Virus record (IMG/VR): IMGVR_UViG_3300017987_000015
Coordinates: 1 to 64,000 of that record
Length of the DNA stretch: 64,000 nucleotides
Source: a virus
Direction: 5' to 3' (one strand)
Shown: piece by piece, positions 1 through 8,048 of the stretch
Layout: each line of letters starts with the position of its first letter
Numbering within the stretch: the first letter of the stretch is position 1
Translations under genes and position numbers: made by a program
The notes under the pieces: generated by a model
The model's database searches: none
What the model saw: only the letters and a program-made list of their open reading frames with translations
What the model was told of the DNA's origin: nothing

Positions 1-215
1 GCCGGCCTGGGCCGGGGTTCTCTCAACGGGGGCAGTTTGTGCATATTGCGCGCCAAGGCCAACTGCAGGTGGTTCCTTCCTACCACTCTGGCATTGCTCT
101 CAAGGGAGACCTCTTCGGCTTTACTCAGCAAGGTCTCCAGCCCCCGTGGGCCGTACCATCTCCTCAGGCTGCCATCGATAAATTGATTGGCGGAATCAGT
201 GAAAATGCGTGTCAT
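1..215 (-). CDS. Unknown protein, 3' part outside window
   Basis: An open frame of 71 codons starts with ATG at 215 and runs off the left edge without a stop. AGAGGGGAAAAGG sits just before the ATG as a ribosome site. It follows the helicase stop by 11 nt, so it belongs to the same leftward operon. The visible N-terminus (MTRIFTDSANQFIDGSLRRW) is charged and probably helical. I recognise no family, and too little is present to propose one. Confidence 0.6.
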   Translation of the reverse strand, partial: MTRIFTDSANQFIDGSLRRWYGPRGLETLLSKAEEVSLESNARVVGRNHLQLALARNMHKLPPLREPRPRP

Positions 216-226
216 CCTTTTCCCCT

Positions 227-1612
227 CTAGAATGGGATCTCTTCTTGTTCCTCTGGCAGGGGCCCCCGATCGAGCCCGGGCTCTCTATCCTTTACTTCTG
301 CGTGCTCCCCAAAGTAAGCATGCGCCCGGCCCAGTCTCCCTGTCAGCCGATTTTTGTCACAGATAATCTCCATGCTTCTGCCCTTGGGATTTGGTCTGCC
401 ATCGGAGGTGCTGGTGGCCAGGGCCTCCCTCCATAGAAGAAGCACGATATCGGCATCTTGGGCCAGCATGCCGGACCATTGGAGGTCTTCTTTTTTCGGG
501 CGTCGAACTCCCCGTTTTTTCTTGGCCTGGGTGTCGGATTCCCTTCTGAGCTGGTGGTTCGCGAATATGCACGCGTCTAATTCTCTGGACAGATGGAGCA
601 AGGACCCCGAAGCCGTGCCCAATTTTAACGGCCTGTGGTCGGAATCCCTGGGAACAAAACAGCCCAGATAATCGATCATCAGAATGTCCAGGCCTTCCTT
701 TGCCTTCCTTTGATATGCCAGGCTTCGTATGTCGCCCACAGTAGAGCAAGAAGCATCCATCCAGATGGGCAGCTCCCCCATGATCTCCGCTGCTGCACTT
801 ACACGGGCCCATTGCTCTGAATTCAAGCCCCGTTTCATTTCTATGAGGCTCACTTGGGCGATGGAGGACAACATTCTGACCAGCAATTGGTCAACGGACA
901 TCTCGCCCGTGACGAAGCAGGCCCGATATCCCTTGCTGGCGATATTCAACAGAAGCTGCAGGGCAAAGGCGGTTTTGCCGATAGACGTTTGCCCACCGCA
1001 AAGAACCAGGGACGGCTCCAGTCCCCCCAGCATTCTGTCCAGGCTGCCGATGCCGGTGGGAATGCCCCTCACCTCCCCGGGTTTCAAGGGCTTTTCTCTC
1101 CACCCGGATATTCTTTCCACAGCAGCAGGGAGGGAGATGCTTGGGGGTCCAGAGGTGGCACCAAACTTGTCGGATCCACCCAGCAAATCGGAGCAAATCC
1201 GATGAACGATCGGGTGAGCATCCTCCGATTGGTTGTGGGCAGCCACGGCCAGACGACTGGCCTCTTGTAATAGGTTCCTTCTGTAGGAGCAGTCCTTAAC
1301 TATTCGGGCGTGAGATCCGACAGCCTGTGAGCTGGGGGTCTGATTGATTAGTTCGGTCAATCGAGCCATCCCACCGATTGGGGCTAGCTGTCCCTTCCTC
1401 CTCAGGAATTCGGAAATGGTAAGGAGATCGGTGGTCTCCCCCTCTTTGAATAGTGCCTGAAGGGCTGCCATCACCCAGGCATTCTCCTGCACCGAGAAAT
1501 CCTCCGGAGACAACAGCCGGCCGACCCTGGGGATAGCCCCAGGGTCGATTAGGCAAGCTCCCAATACGGCGCATTCCGCCTCCAAACTGGCAGGTGGGGG
1601 CGGGGAGGTCAT
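227..1612 (-). CDS. dnaB: Replicative DNA helicase, DnaB type
   Basis: A 461-aa protein with the two DnaB parts: an N-terminal helical domain (about residues 1-100) and a RecA-like ATPase. The Walker A motif is GGQTSIGKT at residues 206-214, and the Walker B motif is LDILMIDYLG near residue 310. The length is typical of the family. By family it would unwind DNA at the phage fork as a hexamer. I place the start at ATG 1612, which overlaps the upstream stop as ATGA, rather than at a longer frame that runs back into the upstream gene. The neighbouring wHTH gene is a likely initiator or helicase loader. Confidence 0.93.
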   Translation of the reverse strand: MTSPPPPASLEAECAVLGACLIDPGAIPRVGRLLSPEDFSVQENAWVMAALQALFKEGETTDLLTISEFLRRKGQLAPIGGMARLTELINQTPSSQAVGSHARIVKDCSYRRNLLQEASRLAVAAHNQSEDAHPIVHRICSDLLGGSDKFGATSGPPSISLPAAVERISGWREKPLKPGEVRGIPTGIGSLDRMLGGLEPSLVLCGGQTSIGKTAFALQLLLNIASKGYRACFVTGEMSVDQLLVRMLSSIAQVSLIEMKRGLNSEQWARVSAAAEIMGELPIWMDASCSTVGDIRSLAYQRKAKEGLDILMIDYLGCFVPRDSDHRPLKLGTASGSLLHLSRELDACIFANHQLRRESDTQAKKKRGVRRPKKEDLQWSGMLAQDADIVLLLWREALATSTSDGRPNPKGRSMEIICDKNRLTGRLGRAHAYFGEHAEVKDREPGLDRGPLPEEQEEIPF

Positions 1613-2220
1613 TCGTACACCGGGTAGTCCGGCTCTTGATCGTCCTGCCATGCCATGGCCCGACCCCATTCGGATCTGACCTGGGAAGGATGGGGGGCAT
1701 ACCCCTTCAGCCCCCTCCAGTCCTGGTCATACCAGTAATCCCGGAACAGGCACACATCCTCCGGTGTAGCCCCTGCCTCCCTCAGAACCCGGGCCGCTTG
1801 GTTCAGCTTCCCCCTGTCCCCAGCAGTTATCGTGGCAGCATCAATCTCGCAGATTTCCGCCAATGCAGCAAACAGGGCCCGGTGCTGGTCCTGCAGAGGC
1901 ACCCTGGTGGGTGCTGTTCCAGGGAGCTTCTCATTCGGGTGGGCCGTCAGGGTGTATTCCGATGTTTTCCCAGGTCGCAATGTCTTGTCAATGTAGCCGG
2001 TCTCCTCCAACGTGCTCAAGGCCCGGCGCACTACCCGGCTATTGGTTCCCAGCTCGGTAGCAACCTGCTTGACTCCCGGCCAGTCTGCATATGTCGATCT
2101 CCACCAACTGAGATACGCAAATACCCGGATTTCTATCCCTCCCACCCGGCTATCCGTGATCAGGTAGATCGGGACGGTGGCCATCGTCCACCCATCTCTC
2201 ACTCGTTCCTGTTTTGCCAT
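1609..2220 (-). CDS. Winged-helix replication protein (initiator or helicase loader-like)
   Basis: A 203-aa protein. Residues about 15-90 read as a helix-turn-helix or winged helix (SWWRSTYADWPGVKQVATEL, then a recognition helix with SRVVRRALSTLEETGYI). The C-terminal part ends in a conserved-looking PHPSQVRSEWGRAMAW segment, as in phage replisome organisers that recruit DnaB. It sits directly upstream of dnaB with an ATGA overlap, which supports a replication role. The start at 2220 follows GAGGAGGGAGGC. The family assignment is inference; it could instead be a regulator. Confidence 0.65.
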   Translation of the reverse strand: MAKQERVRDGWTMATVPIYLITDSRVGGIEIRVFAYLSWWRSTYADWPGVKQVATELGTNSRVVRRALSTLEETGYIDKTLRPGKTSEYTLTAHPNEKLPGTAPTRVPLQDQHRALFAALAEICEIDAATITAGDRGKLNQAARVLREAGATPEDVCLFRDYWYDQDWRGLKGYAPHPSQVRSEWGRAMAWQDDQEPDYPVYE

Positions 2221-2230
2221 GCCTCCCTCC

Positions 2231-2851
2231 TCAATCCGCTATGCGGAAGTCATCGATCCACAAGGGTGTTCCCACCTTGTCTCTCCAGATGTGGGCTTCG
2301 ATACCAAGGTCTCTGGTGTCATACTTCGTGCCGGGCTCCATTTTCTCCACTTTGGCCCCCAAAGACCCCAGCAATTCCCCGAATTCGTCCGTTTTATCAC
2401 TGTGGACGGCCAGGCCGGCCTGCTGGAATCCGGGCCCGTACACCCGCCAACCGGTTTCCCCATCTCTATCAAACATGGATATCTGGCCGATCCGAACAAA
2501 GGCATCGGGATCTGCGGCCGACTTCTTGGGTTCGGGCCCTCGTCTGGCCTTCCTCTTGGCCCTCTTCTTGGCCGGCTGGGCCGGCGCGCTCTTCAGTAGG
2601 GGTGCCAATTGGGTCTTGACCTGTTCGACGGCGTATTCCCACATCATGGCCACACCTTCGTCCAGATCGTCCTCGTCGGTGATGTCTGCCCAAAGCCTGA
2701 ATTCCAAATCGGCGCTACTCCAATTCCCCAGGTTGACTTTCCTGCCGTATGCCAGGGATACCGTCTTGATATGAGGCATTCCCTCTGGGGATTTTACCAG
2801 AGCCTCCACCCGTTCGGGGGCTTCGGCTTGCCCGTTCTCTGTGTCTGTCAT
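2231..2851 (-). CDS. Conserved-looking phage protein, unknown
   Basis: A 206-aa protein in two parts. The N-terminal half contains AYGRKVNLGNWSSADLEFRL followed by an acidic helix. A Lys/Arg/Pro/Ala-rich linker (about residues 90-110) then leads to a C-terminal domain with many aromatic and charged residues. The start at 2851 is preceded by GGAGGAGGCAGT. It lies in the replication operon just upstream of the initiator-like gene. A DNA-associated role is conceivable from the basic linker, but I recognise no domain. Confidence 0.7.
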   Translation of the reverse strand: MTDTENGQAEAPERVEALVKSPEGMPHIKTVSLAYGRKVNLGNWSSADLEFRLWADITDEDDLDEGVAMMWEYAVEQVKTQLAPLLKSAPAQPAKKRAKRKARRGPEPKKSAADPDAFVRIGQISMFDRDGETGWRVYGPGFQQAGLAVHSDKTDEFGELLGSLGAKVEKMEPGTKYDTRDLGIEAHIWRDKVGTPLWIDDFRIAD

Positions 2852-2863
2852 ACTGCCTCCTCC

Positions 2864-3217
2864 TTAAATGCTGCCCAAAGCCAACACGATCACGATAATC
2901 GCTGCTAGGGCGACGATCAAAGCCCGTTCCAATCGATCGAGCGCTTCCAGTTTATTCCGTTTATGCTGCCCCCAAGAATTGGCCGCCACAACCAGCATGC
3001 TCAGTCTTGACCAAGCCTCCCAGTTCGACTCTATCTCCAGCAGCCTGTGGTCCATGGGGCCGGGCGTGCTCCATTCCGGGATATCCAGATAGGCAATGGG
3101 CCGCCCTTTTTCATCTTTCACGGTGAAGCGCAACTCGTCGTATTCTGCATGCAGGGTATACAAGCGTATCGCCTCCTTGAGGCTGTTAAAGGAGTGGAGG
3201 AGGTCGGCCCCCTCCAC
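2864..3217 (-). CDS. Small tail-anchored membrane protein, unknown
   Basis: A 117-aa protein from a GTG start at 3217. The first 95 residues are hydrophilic and mixed charge. The last about 19 (ALIVALAAIIVIVLALGSI) form one membrane segment at the extreme C-terminus, so the protein is probably tail-anchored with its N-terminus in the cytoplasm. It has no recognised domain. Phage proteins of this shape can act at the host membrane, for example in exclusion, but nothing here shows that. Confidence 0.6.
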   Translation of the reverse strand: MEGADLLHSFNSLKEAIRLYTLHAEYDELRFTVKDEKGRPIAYLDIPEWSTPGPMDHRLLEIESNWEAWSRLSMLVVAANSWGQHKRNKLEALDRLERALIVALAAIIVIVLALGSI

Positions 3218-3223
3218 TCGCCC

Positions 3224-3379
3224 TCACGACCCTTCGCTGTTGCTGCCCTCGTCCTCCCCGTCTTCTTCAGGGAAGCACACAATTGTGCCGATCTCCTCTG
3301 GCGGCACGGGGTCTACTCCAACCAAATCCTCAGGCGTGACGATGGCCACCTCCGGGTCTTCGTGGAAACACGGGCGCAT
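3224..3379 (-). CDS. Small acidic protein of 51 aa
   Basis: A short frame from ATG 3379 to TGA 3224 encodes 51 residues, starting MRPCFHEDPEVAIVTPEDLV and ending in a Glu/Asp/Gly/Ser tail. Its ribosome site, AAGGAGGTGATTTC, is a near-perfect complement of the 16S 3' end and among the strongest in the window. It is the main reason to call this gene. It is flanked closely by genes on both sides. Function unknown. Confidence 0.65.
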   Translation of the reverse strand: MRPCFHEDPEVAIVTPEDLVGVDPVPPEEIGTIVCFPEEDGEDEGSNSEGS

Positions 3380-3416
3380 ACGAAATCACCTCCTTTGGCG
3401 CGCTCCCTCCAGGGGA

Positions 3417-4019
3417 TTACTCCTGCTTACTCCATACAATCTCGACATTGACATCGATTGCGGTCTTGGAAACTGCTGCCAGCATCTCCAGTTCACGGCG
3501 GACATGGCCGGTCAGATCCTCTCTGAACTCCTCAATCAAGCCATGCTCCTTGCGGAAAGCGCTGGCCAGGTCCTCTTCTGCACGCGCACTCTTGGGAATC
3601 CCGATGCTGACATGGAAACTGGGCATCCCCTCCCGTTTCTCCTGCTCAGCCTTGTGCTGCTTGTAGGTGCCATTTAGGCAGTCCTCACACCAACCTCTGA
3701 GATAGGCGCTGCCATTGGGAGTGTGCATCTCCTTGCAAAGCACCGCCGGGGACTCTTTGCACCGATAGCAAGTCACCTCCTCCCCATCAGGCACAGGCTC
3801 CAGAGTGCTGACATCTACTTTGCTCTTGCGTCCGGCTATCGGTCTCCTCCTCTCTGGACCGTTGCCCTCCAGGCAATCCCCACACCAACCGCGCGGGTAT
3901 TTGGACCCATTGGGGGTTTTCATCCACCTGAACTCATCGGCTGGATTGACCCTGCAGCGATAACAGACTAGATCCATGTCGTCGGGAACCGGTTGCAGCT
4001 TACTCCTGTCTATAGCCAC
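3417..4019 (-). CDS. Tandem zinc-finger early protein
   Basis: About 200 aa, first gene behind leftward promoter module P1. It contains two copies of one unit: xLxPVPD, CYRC, TPNGSxYxRGWC, then xDCL. The CxxC pairs in each copy would bind one zinc. A C-terminal helical part follows. I place the start at GTG 4019, 7 nt after GAGGAGG; a TTG at 4034 lies inside that ribosome site and is unlikely. Same leader type as the other first genes of the modules. Function unknown; possibly a regulator or nucleic-acid binder. Confidence 0.7.
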   Translation of the reverse strand: MAIDRSKLQPVPDDMDLVCYRCRVNPADEFRWMKTPNGSKYPRGWCGDCLEGNGPERRRPIAGRKSKVDVSTLEPVPDGEEVTCYRCKESPAVLCKEMHTPNGSAYLRGWCEDCLNGTYKQHKAEQEKREGMPSFHVSIGIPKSARAEEDLASAFRKEHGLIEEFREDLTGHVRRELEMLAAVSKTAIDVNVEIVWSKQE

Positions 4020-4067
4020 CGTGTGCCTCCTCAAGGCCGCGCTCTAGATCGTGCAGCCCAATCCTCG

Positions 4068-4090
4068 GTGTGGGGCTTCCCCCACACCCC
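4068..4090 (-). other. 5'-end hairpin of the P1 transcript
   Basis: GGTGTGGGG and CCCCACACC form a 9-bp stem with a 4-nt loop, starting within a few bases of the expected transcription start of P1. The leader after it (4019-4067) is nearly identical to that of the transcript from P4. Probably a structured RNA 5' end. Confidence 0.6.
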
Positions 4091-4091
4091 C

Positions 4092-4160
4092 ATTAAACCA
4101 CATCGGGAGGCTCTGCACAAATGTCGGGTGTCATACACTCGGGGTGACACTTATCATATT
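4092..4160 (-). promoter_or_regulatory. Leftward promoter and operator module P1
   Basis: On the minus strand: a -35-like TTGTGC (4115-4120), a 17-nt spacer, and -10 TTTAAT (4092-4097) preceded by TGTGG, which gives an extended -10. Upstream is an inverted repeat GTGTCA-N11-TGACAC (4128-4150) and ATATGATAAGTGTCA. The same block occurs at 10503, 20195 and 27984. It would drive the zinc-finger gene ending at 3417 and genes beyond. The operator overlaps the stop of the next gene upstream. Confidence 0.8.
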
Positions 4161-4540
4161 GCTTCCCAGACCCCCTCTGGAAGCACCCTCTGTAGCCACC
4201 GGTTCCTAATAACCAATGGGTCGTCATTATCCCTTGCCACGATGAAGAACTGTTCAATCTCCTCTTCTGACAACTCCCACTCCTTTCCCATGGGAAGATG
4301 CCGTATCACCGCCCCCTTCAATTTCCTGAACAGCTCTGGGGCAGCCTCCCCTGTGTGCCGGCCCGCGCCGTGCAACACGGCCCAGGCTACCCGATCGACC
4401 CGGGTAGGGGGACCGCCCGCCACAATCCGTAGTTCGATCTCTTGCGCTGCATCACGGAACAAAAGGGGAATTCGTTCCTCCTCCCTTCCCTCGTCCTGAA
4501 CATACAAGCAGTCGGCTTTCCAGAGATATCGTTCCGGCAT
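4154..4540 (-). CDS. Unknown protein
   Basis: A 128-aa protein starting at ATG 4540 behind AGAAGGAGACAAAG; an in-frame start farther upstream lies within an intergenic hairpin and is less likely. It has mixed charge with an acidic C-terminal third (EWELSEEEIEQFF). It is the last gene before promoter P1, and its 3' end overlaps the P1 operator. I recognise no domain. Confidence 0.65.
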   Translation of the reverse strand: MPERYLWKADCLYVQDEGREEERIPLLFRDAAQEIELRIVAGGPPTRVDRVAWAVLHGAGRHTGEAAPELFRKLKGAVIRHLPMGKEWELSEEEIEQFFIVARDNDDPLVIRNRWLQRVLPEGVWEAI

Positions 4541-4554
4541 CTTTGTCTCCTTCT

Positions 4555-4580
4555 GAGGGGGCCCCACCCGGGGCCCCCTC
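4555..4580. other. Perfect 11-bp GC hairpin between genes
   Basis: GAGGGGGCCCC and GGGGCCCCCTC flank a 4-nt loop. It lies in the 50-nt gap downstream of the dUTPase fusion gene. No T-tract follows on either strand, so it is not a classical intrinsic terminator. It may be an RNA processing or stability element, or a terminator type used by GC-rich hosts. Confidence 0.6.
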
Positions 4581-4590
4581 GACATCGGCC

Positions 4591-5571
4591 CTATTTCCCG
4601 GTGGAACCGAAACCGCGCTCTCCTCGTTCGGAAATCGGGAGCTCATCCAGTTGTGCCAATGGTGGGGTGACTCCAGGGAGCAAGACCAACTGTGCCACAC
4701 GCTCCCCAGCTTCCAACTCTAGAGGCTCGTCTCCAACGTACAGAGCGAAGGCATACAACGGGCCCCTGTATCCTGAATCTACCACAGATTGCATTACCAG
4801 GAACCCTTTGGCGATCATGCTGGATCTTGGAAGGAAGGTGCCCCAGTATCCATCTGGGATGGCCAACCTCAGTGGCATGTTCCTCGTCACCGACCCAAGC
4901 TCCAGGCGGACAAAATCGCCGGGTTGGATAATGGCTGGATTCCACAGCGTGACGTCATATCCTACATCACCCTCCAATTTGGGCTCCGCAATCGCCTGTG
5001 CGGTAGTAGTATACAGCGCTGCGTCTGGGTCGCTGTATCCCACGCTATACCCAAGCGTCTGGGTCTGGGGGCCGGCTTCTAATGCCCCCGGCGTCTGAAC
5101 GATTTCCTCAGGCAGGGCGGCCAGCAGATCCTCCACCCGGAGTGGGCTGCCGCAGATTCCCCGTTTCCTCTTTAGCAGCAGCTCTGCCATCAACAGGCAG
5201 GCCTCCTCCAGATCCCACTTGATAGGTCGGTCTGCGAAGTACGGCGGAACGAGCATTTCCCTGTCCGGCTTCCATAGGACGGTTGGCATGTGCTCGATGC
5301 CGGCCAAGAACAACTCAACCGGTGTGCCCCAACTGGGGACGGGCTGCACAGCAGCCAAAACCCCAGAGCATTGAAGCATGACTTCCAGATTGATGCTTTT
5401 GAGTGTAGCAGGTGCCATTTCGGCCACATCAGGATTGAAAGGCCCAGCAGGGTCGTAGGTGCAGATGCCCATCTCTCCAAGAAGTCGCTTGGCTTCATGT
5501 CTCCAGTCCCTGCAGTCAACGCCGGCGTAATCAATCGGGCCGGCCAGATACACTACGCGCTCGTTATTCAT
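4591..5571 (-). CDS. Nucleoside deoxyribosyltransferase-like domain fused to dUTPase
   Basis: A 326-aa protein with two domains. Residues 1-125 resemble the nucleoside 2-deoxyribosyltransferase family: VVYLAGPID near the start and WGTPVELFLAG around the usual catalytic Glu (E86). Residues about 185-326 carry all five trimeric dUTPase motifs: DVGYDV (202), PRSSM (248), VVDSGYRG (263), GERVAQLVLLP (289) and RGERGFGSTG (316). The second domain should convert dUTP to dUMP. The first may cleave or exchange deoxynucleoside bases. The fusion suggests coupled nucleotide control during phage DNA synthesis. The stop-start junction with the upstream gene is TAA-ATG. Confidence 0.88.
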   Translation of the reverse strand: MNNERVVYLAGPIDYAGVDCRDWRHEAKRLLGEMGICTYDPAGPFNPDVAEMAPATLKSINLEVMLQCSGVLAAVQPVPSWGTPVELFLAGIEHMPTVLWKPDREMLVPPYFADRPIKWDLEEACLLMAELLLKRKRGICGSPLRVEDLLAALPEEIVQTPGALEAGPQTQTLGYSVGYSDPDAALYTTTAQAIAEPKLEGDVGYDVTLWNPAIIQPGDFVRLELGSVTRNMPLRLAIPDGYWGTFLPRSSMIAKGFLVMQSVVDSGYRGPLYAFALYVGDEPLELEAGERVAQLVLLPGVTPPLAQLDELPISERGERGFGSTGK

Positions 5572-5973
5572 TTAGTGTCCTCCTGTCTCCTCCGATAGGG
5601 GCAAAGACCACCAACCAAACTCCAGCAACAGGCAGATGATAAAGTAGTTTGCCCCATCTATTAGGTCATCCTGTAAACTTTCCCCTTCCCCCAGCTCCAG
5701 AGGAACCAGCTCGTCGATCGTGCCCTGATTGATGCCCCTTCTAGCCAGGCGCTCTCTGAGGTCCAAGGTCTCTACAGAGCGCTGTATGCGGGCCATTTTG
5801 TCTTCGGTGACCCGGGTAACCACCCCGTACAGGCCCTGCCTGCTGATGTTCTCGTGTCCTCTGAGCCTCCGCTTCGACAGCATGATGTCCAAGGTCAGAG
5901 AATTCACCAAAGCGATGGCCTCTTCTAGGGTTTTGGGATTGCCCCCAGAGATATCTATGGGCATCTGGGTCAC
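5572..5973 (-). CDS. DUF1599-like (nucleotide modification associated) protein
   Basis: A 133-aa protein with the pattern GHENISRQGLYGVVTRVTED, KMARIQ, then DDLIDGANYFIICLLLEFG near the end. This matches my recollection of the DUF1599 / nucleotide modification associated domain 1 family seen in phages. It is helical, with acidic residues that could bind Mg, as in MazG-like nucleotide pyrophosphatases. The GTG start overlaps the upstream stop as GTGA; ATG 5964 is an alternative. Its place between dUTPase and a PurA-family gene supports a role in nucleotide metabolism; the reaction is not known. Confidence 0.7.
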   Translation of the reverse strand: MTQMPIDISGGNPKTLEEAIALVNSLTLDIMLSKRRLRGHENISRQGLYGVVTRVTEDKMARIQRSVETLDLRERLARRGINQGTIDELVPLELGEGESLQDDLIDGANYFIICLLLEFGWWSLPLSEETGGH

Positions 5974-6107
5974 TCCCCCTCGGCTTGGGCCGGCGTTATG
6001 TCCTCGGCCGGCTCGGGAGCCGGGGCATCTCCATCACCATACGCGCTCTCCACGACGTCTTCACGCCCATCTACCATGTCCTGGTAGGCATCTCGTTTGC
6101 ATAGCAT
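5970..6107 (-). CDS. Small acidic protein of 45 aa
   Basis: ATG 6107 follows GGAGGATAATAGG, and the frame stops at 5970, overlapping the next start. The product is MLCKRDAYQDMVDGREDVV followed by an Asp/Glu/Pro/Ala-rich tail. It fills the gap between the PurA-family gene and the DUF1599-like gene. Function unknown. Confidence 0.55.
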   Translation of the reverse strand: MLCKRDAYQDMVDGREDVVESAYGDGDAPAPEPAEDITPAQAEGE

Positions 6108-6111
6108 CCTA

Positions 6112-7203
6112 TTATCCTCCCGGCATCTTCCGCAGGATGAAATCTGCGTAGTTGGGCCCAGTGCCGATGAAGAACACAGGGGCCTGACAGGCAGTCTCGA
6201 CATCCCGAACCAGCATCTTGGATCGATCCGATAGATGGGCCCACGAGGTCTTACCCAGATCGTCGTACCGCCACCAGTCCAGGAAAGTGAGGGCCACGTG
6301 AGTGGCCCCATTGAGCTTGGCCGCGTAGTCCAACTCTCTCAAGGATACGCTGAACGGCCGCTCCACACCGCCGGCCCCATCGCCGGCCCCGGCCACACCC
6401 CCAGGGGTCTGGTGGATCTCCTCGTACGGGCGGCCGGCCCTCAGGCACACCTCTTCCCAGGTGAGCTCTTTACCCCCTGTGGGCCCGCTATTGCCCGGTA
6501 CCCTGGTTGGGACTGCCTTGACGACCATGATCACATTCCGAACGTTGGTGTGGTTCAGACCCGCGTCGGATATGGCCCCAGGGGCCGTCATATTGCGCGA
6601 TGTGCAGTGCGGGTAATGCCCATGGTCCAGCGACAGCATGGTACCCTGACTGGACTCGATCAGCACGGGGCGGCCGGCATGGACAGTGTGCTGTAGATGC
6701 TTCGCTGCGTTGACCGTCCCGACGTGCAGCTCTCTGAGATCCTCTCCCACATCTGCAGCGATAGGGCAGCCCCCAGCCCGTCTGACTTTGGCTGCCATCG
6801 TGGCCCCGACTCCCAAGAAGGTAGACCCGCGTTTCTCTGCAGCCTCCCTGCCGGCTTCGATCAGTTCCGAAGTCACGATAGCTGCGTTGCGATCAACCAT
6901 AACCCTGGGAGCTCGACCAACCAGCTCCCTTACCTGTTCGATCTCTCTCTCCAGCATCTCCAGCCCGAAGGTCATGCCGGCTGTCAAAATGCAGGTTGGG
7001 CCTGGGTTCTGAGATACGGAGCCAACGGGCAGAACGTGATGCACACTGGTTCGTCCATCTTCGAGCTGGACCCGATGCTCCGCATTCTGGCCCCCCACAC
7101 GGGCGTACTTGGCATACTTGATGTGATTGGCGAGGAATAGGGCAATCCTGCCCTTCCCCTCGTCTCCATATTGCCCACCCACTACGACATCTACCATTCT
7201 CAC
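6112..7203 (-). CDS. Adenylosuccinate synthetase family enzyme (PurA/PurZ-like)
   Basis: A 363-aa protein with the family P-loop GGQYGDEGKGR (residues 9-19), NAEHRV (40-45), YPHCTSRNMT (197-206) and TRVPGNSGPTGGKE (233-246). The length fits the short archaeal PurA and phage PurZ group rather than bacterial PurA (about 430). PurA makes adenylosuccinate from IMP; PurZ makes N6-succino-2-amino-dAMP from dGMP, the first step to 2-aminoadenine DNA. Asp14, the PurA catalytic base, is kept. LTFLD (near 305-309) resembles the guanine-recognition segment, with Lys replaced by Phe. Start GTG 7203 has AAGGAG 9 nt upstream. Which substrate it uses cannot be decided by eye. Confidence 0.85.
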   Translation of the reverse strand: MRMVDVVVGGQYGDEGKGRIALFLANHIKYAKYARVGGQNAEHRVQLEDGRTSVHHVLPVGSVSQNPGPTCILTAGMTFGLEMLEREIEQVRELVGRAPRVMVDRNAAIVTSELIEAGREAAEKRGSTFLGVGATMAAKVRRAGGCPIAADVGEDLRELHVGTVNAAKHLQHTVHAGRPVLIESSQGTMLSLDHGHYPHCTSRNMTAPGAISDAGLNHTNVRNVIMVVKAVPTRVPGNSGPTGGKELTWEEVCLRAGRPYEEIHQTPGGVAGAGDGAGGVERPFSVSLRELDYAAKLNGATHVALTFLDWWRYDDLGKTSWAHLSDRSKMLVRDVETACQAPVFFIGTGPNYADFILRKMPGG

Positions 7204-7234
7204 TTGAGCATTCTCCTTTGGGGTTGCTGTTCCC

Positions 7235-7771
7235 CTATTCGGCCAGAGCGCGTTCGAGCTCTGGGTGCTGATACAGGACCCATTCCCACACCACAGCGAT
7301 GGGGATATCCCCCCCGCTTCTGGGCATGGCGCAGACTACGTCCCTCTTGAAATCGTGGTGCATTTCCCAAGACAGGTCGAAGCAGCTCCCTTCGTAGGTG
7401 CCCATCCTGGATCCCTCGAATCCCTTCATCTTTAGAACCTTCTCGATGATATTCAAGGCCAAATCGGACGGCCCGCTGCCCCCATAACCCCATTCGAATC
7501 CGCTGAGGCTGTGCTCCACACACAGGTGGGGGACATTGGTGTGCGCCCCATCCTGGTCTCTACGCAGGATAAAGACCCCCTCCTGTTCCACAGGGCGATC
7601 GACGATCATCTGGTCTGCAAATCCTTCTGTGGCATCCGGGCCCAATCCCCCTGGATGCAGTTTCGTCCAACACACAGGCCCGTATCCCCGCTGCATGCTC
7701 TCCGGGTTGGACAGTGGGCGGCGGCATCTTTGGCACCGGGTAACTGGAATGTCCCCAAATAACGTGTTCAT
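7235..7771 (-). CDS. Zinc-binding protein, DUF6011-like N-terminus
   Basis: A 178-aa protein. Residues about 12-45 (CQRCRRPLSNPESMQRGYG, then PVCWTK) match a small zinc-binding motif common in phages (DUF6011-like). The middle contains FEWGYGGSGPSDLALNII, a signature I associate with the DUF6166-like family. The ribosome site AAAGGAGGTGAAAC is near perfect, suggesting high expression. It lies upstream of the PurA-family gene. Biochemical role unknown. Confidence 0.7.
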   Translation of the reverse strand: MNTLFGDIPVTRCQRCRRPLSNPESMQRGYGPVCWTKLHPGGLGPDATEGFADQMIVDRPVEQEGVFILRRDQDGAHTNVPHLCVEHSLSGFEWGYGGSGPSDLALNIIEKVLKMKGFEGSRMGTYEGSCFDLSWEMHHDFKRDVVCAMPRSGGDIPIAVVWEWVLYQHPELERALAE

Positions 7772-7787
7772 TCTGTTTCACCTCCTT

Positions 7788-8048
7788 TCAAAAGCGATAT
7801 AAATGCGTGCATAGACAAAAGGGCGTCTCATAGGTCGTGGCCCACACATGGCCGGCACAAACCGGCTTACCCTCTATCAGCACAGTGCGGGCCAACAGGC
7901 TCTCGGTCTTGATAAACCTCCAGGCGGTGCCGTCTGCAAACCAGAACACCGCGCTATCGTAGTACAGCCTAACAGCGACTGCCCTCCTGGTTGCCTCACG
8001 GAACACTCGCCCCATCTCCTCGATCGAGCGCCTTTGCTCCTCCAGCAT
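7788..8048 (-). CDS. Unknown protein
   Basis: An 86-aa protein starting at ATG 8048, immediately after the TAG of the upstream gene (TAGATG), so translation is probably coupled. The N-terminus is a charged helix (MLEEQRRSIEEMGRVFREAT). It is followed by a beta-rich part with aromatic residues and two Cys near the C-terminus. No domain recognised. Confidence 0.55.
   Translation of the reverse strand: MLEEQRRSIEEMGRVFREATRRAVAVRLYYDSAVFWFADGTAWRFIKTESLLARTVLIEGKPVCAGHVWATTYETPFCLCTHLYRF

Noticed and set aside
1594-2619. A 341-codon open frame on the plus strand
   Set aside because: It runs antisense to the helicase start, the winged-helix gene and part of the next gene, all with good starts and motifs. 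Its translation is Pro/Ser/Arg-rich and domain-free.
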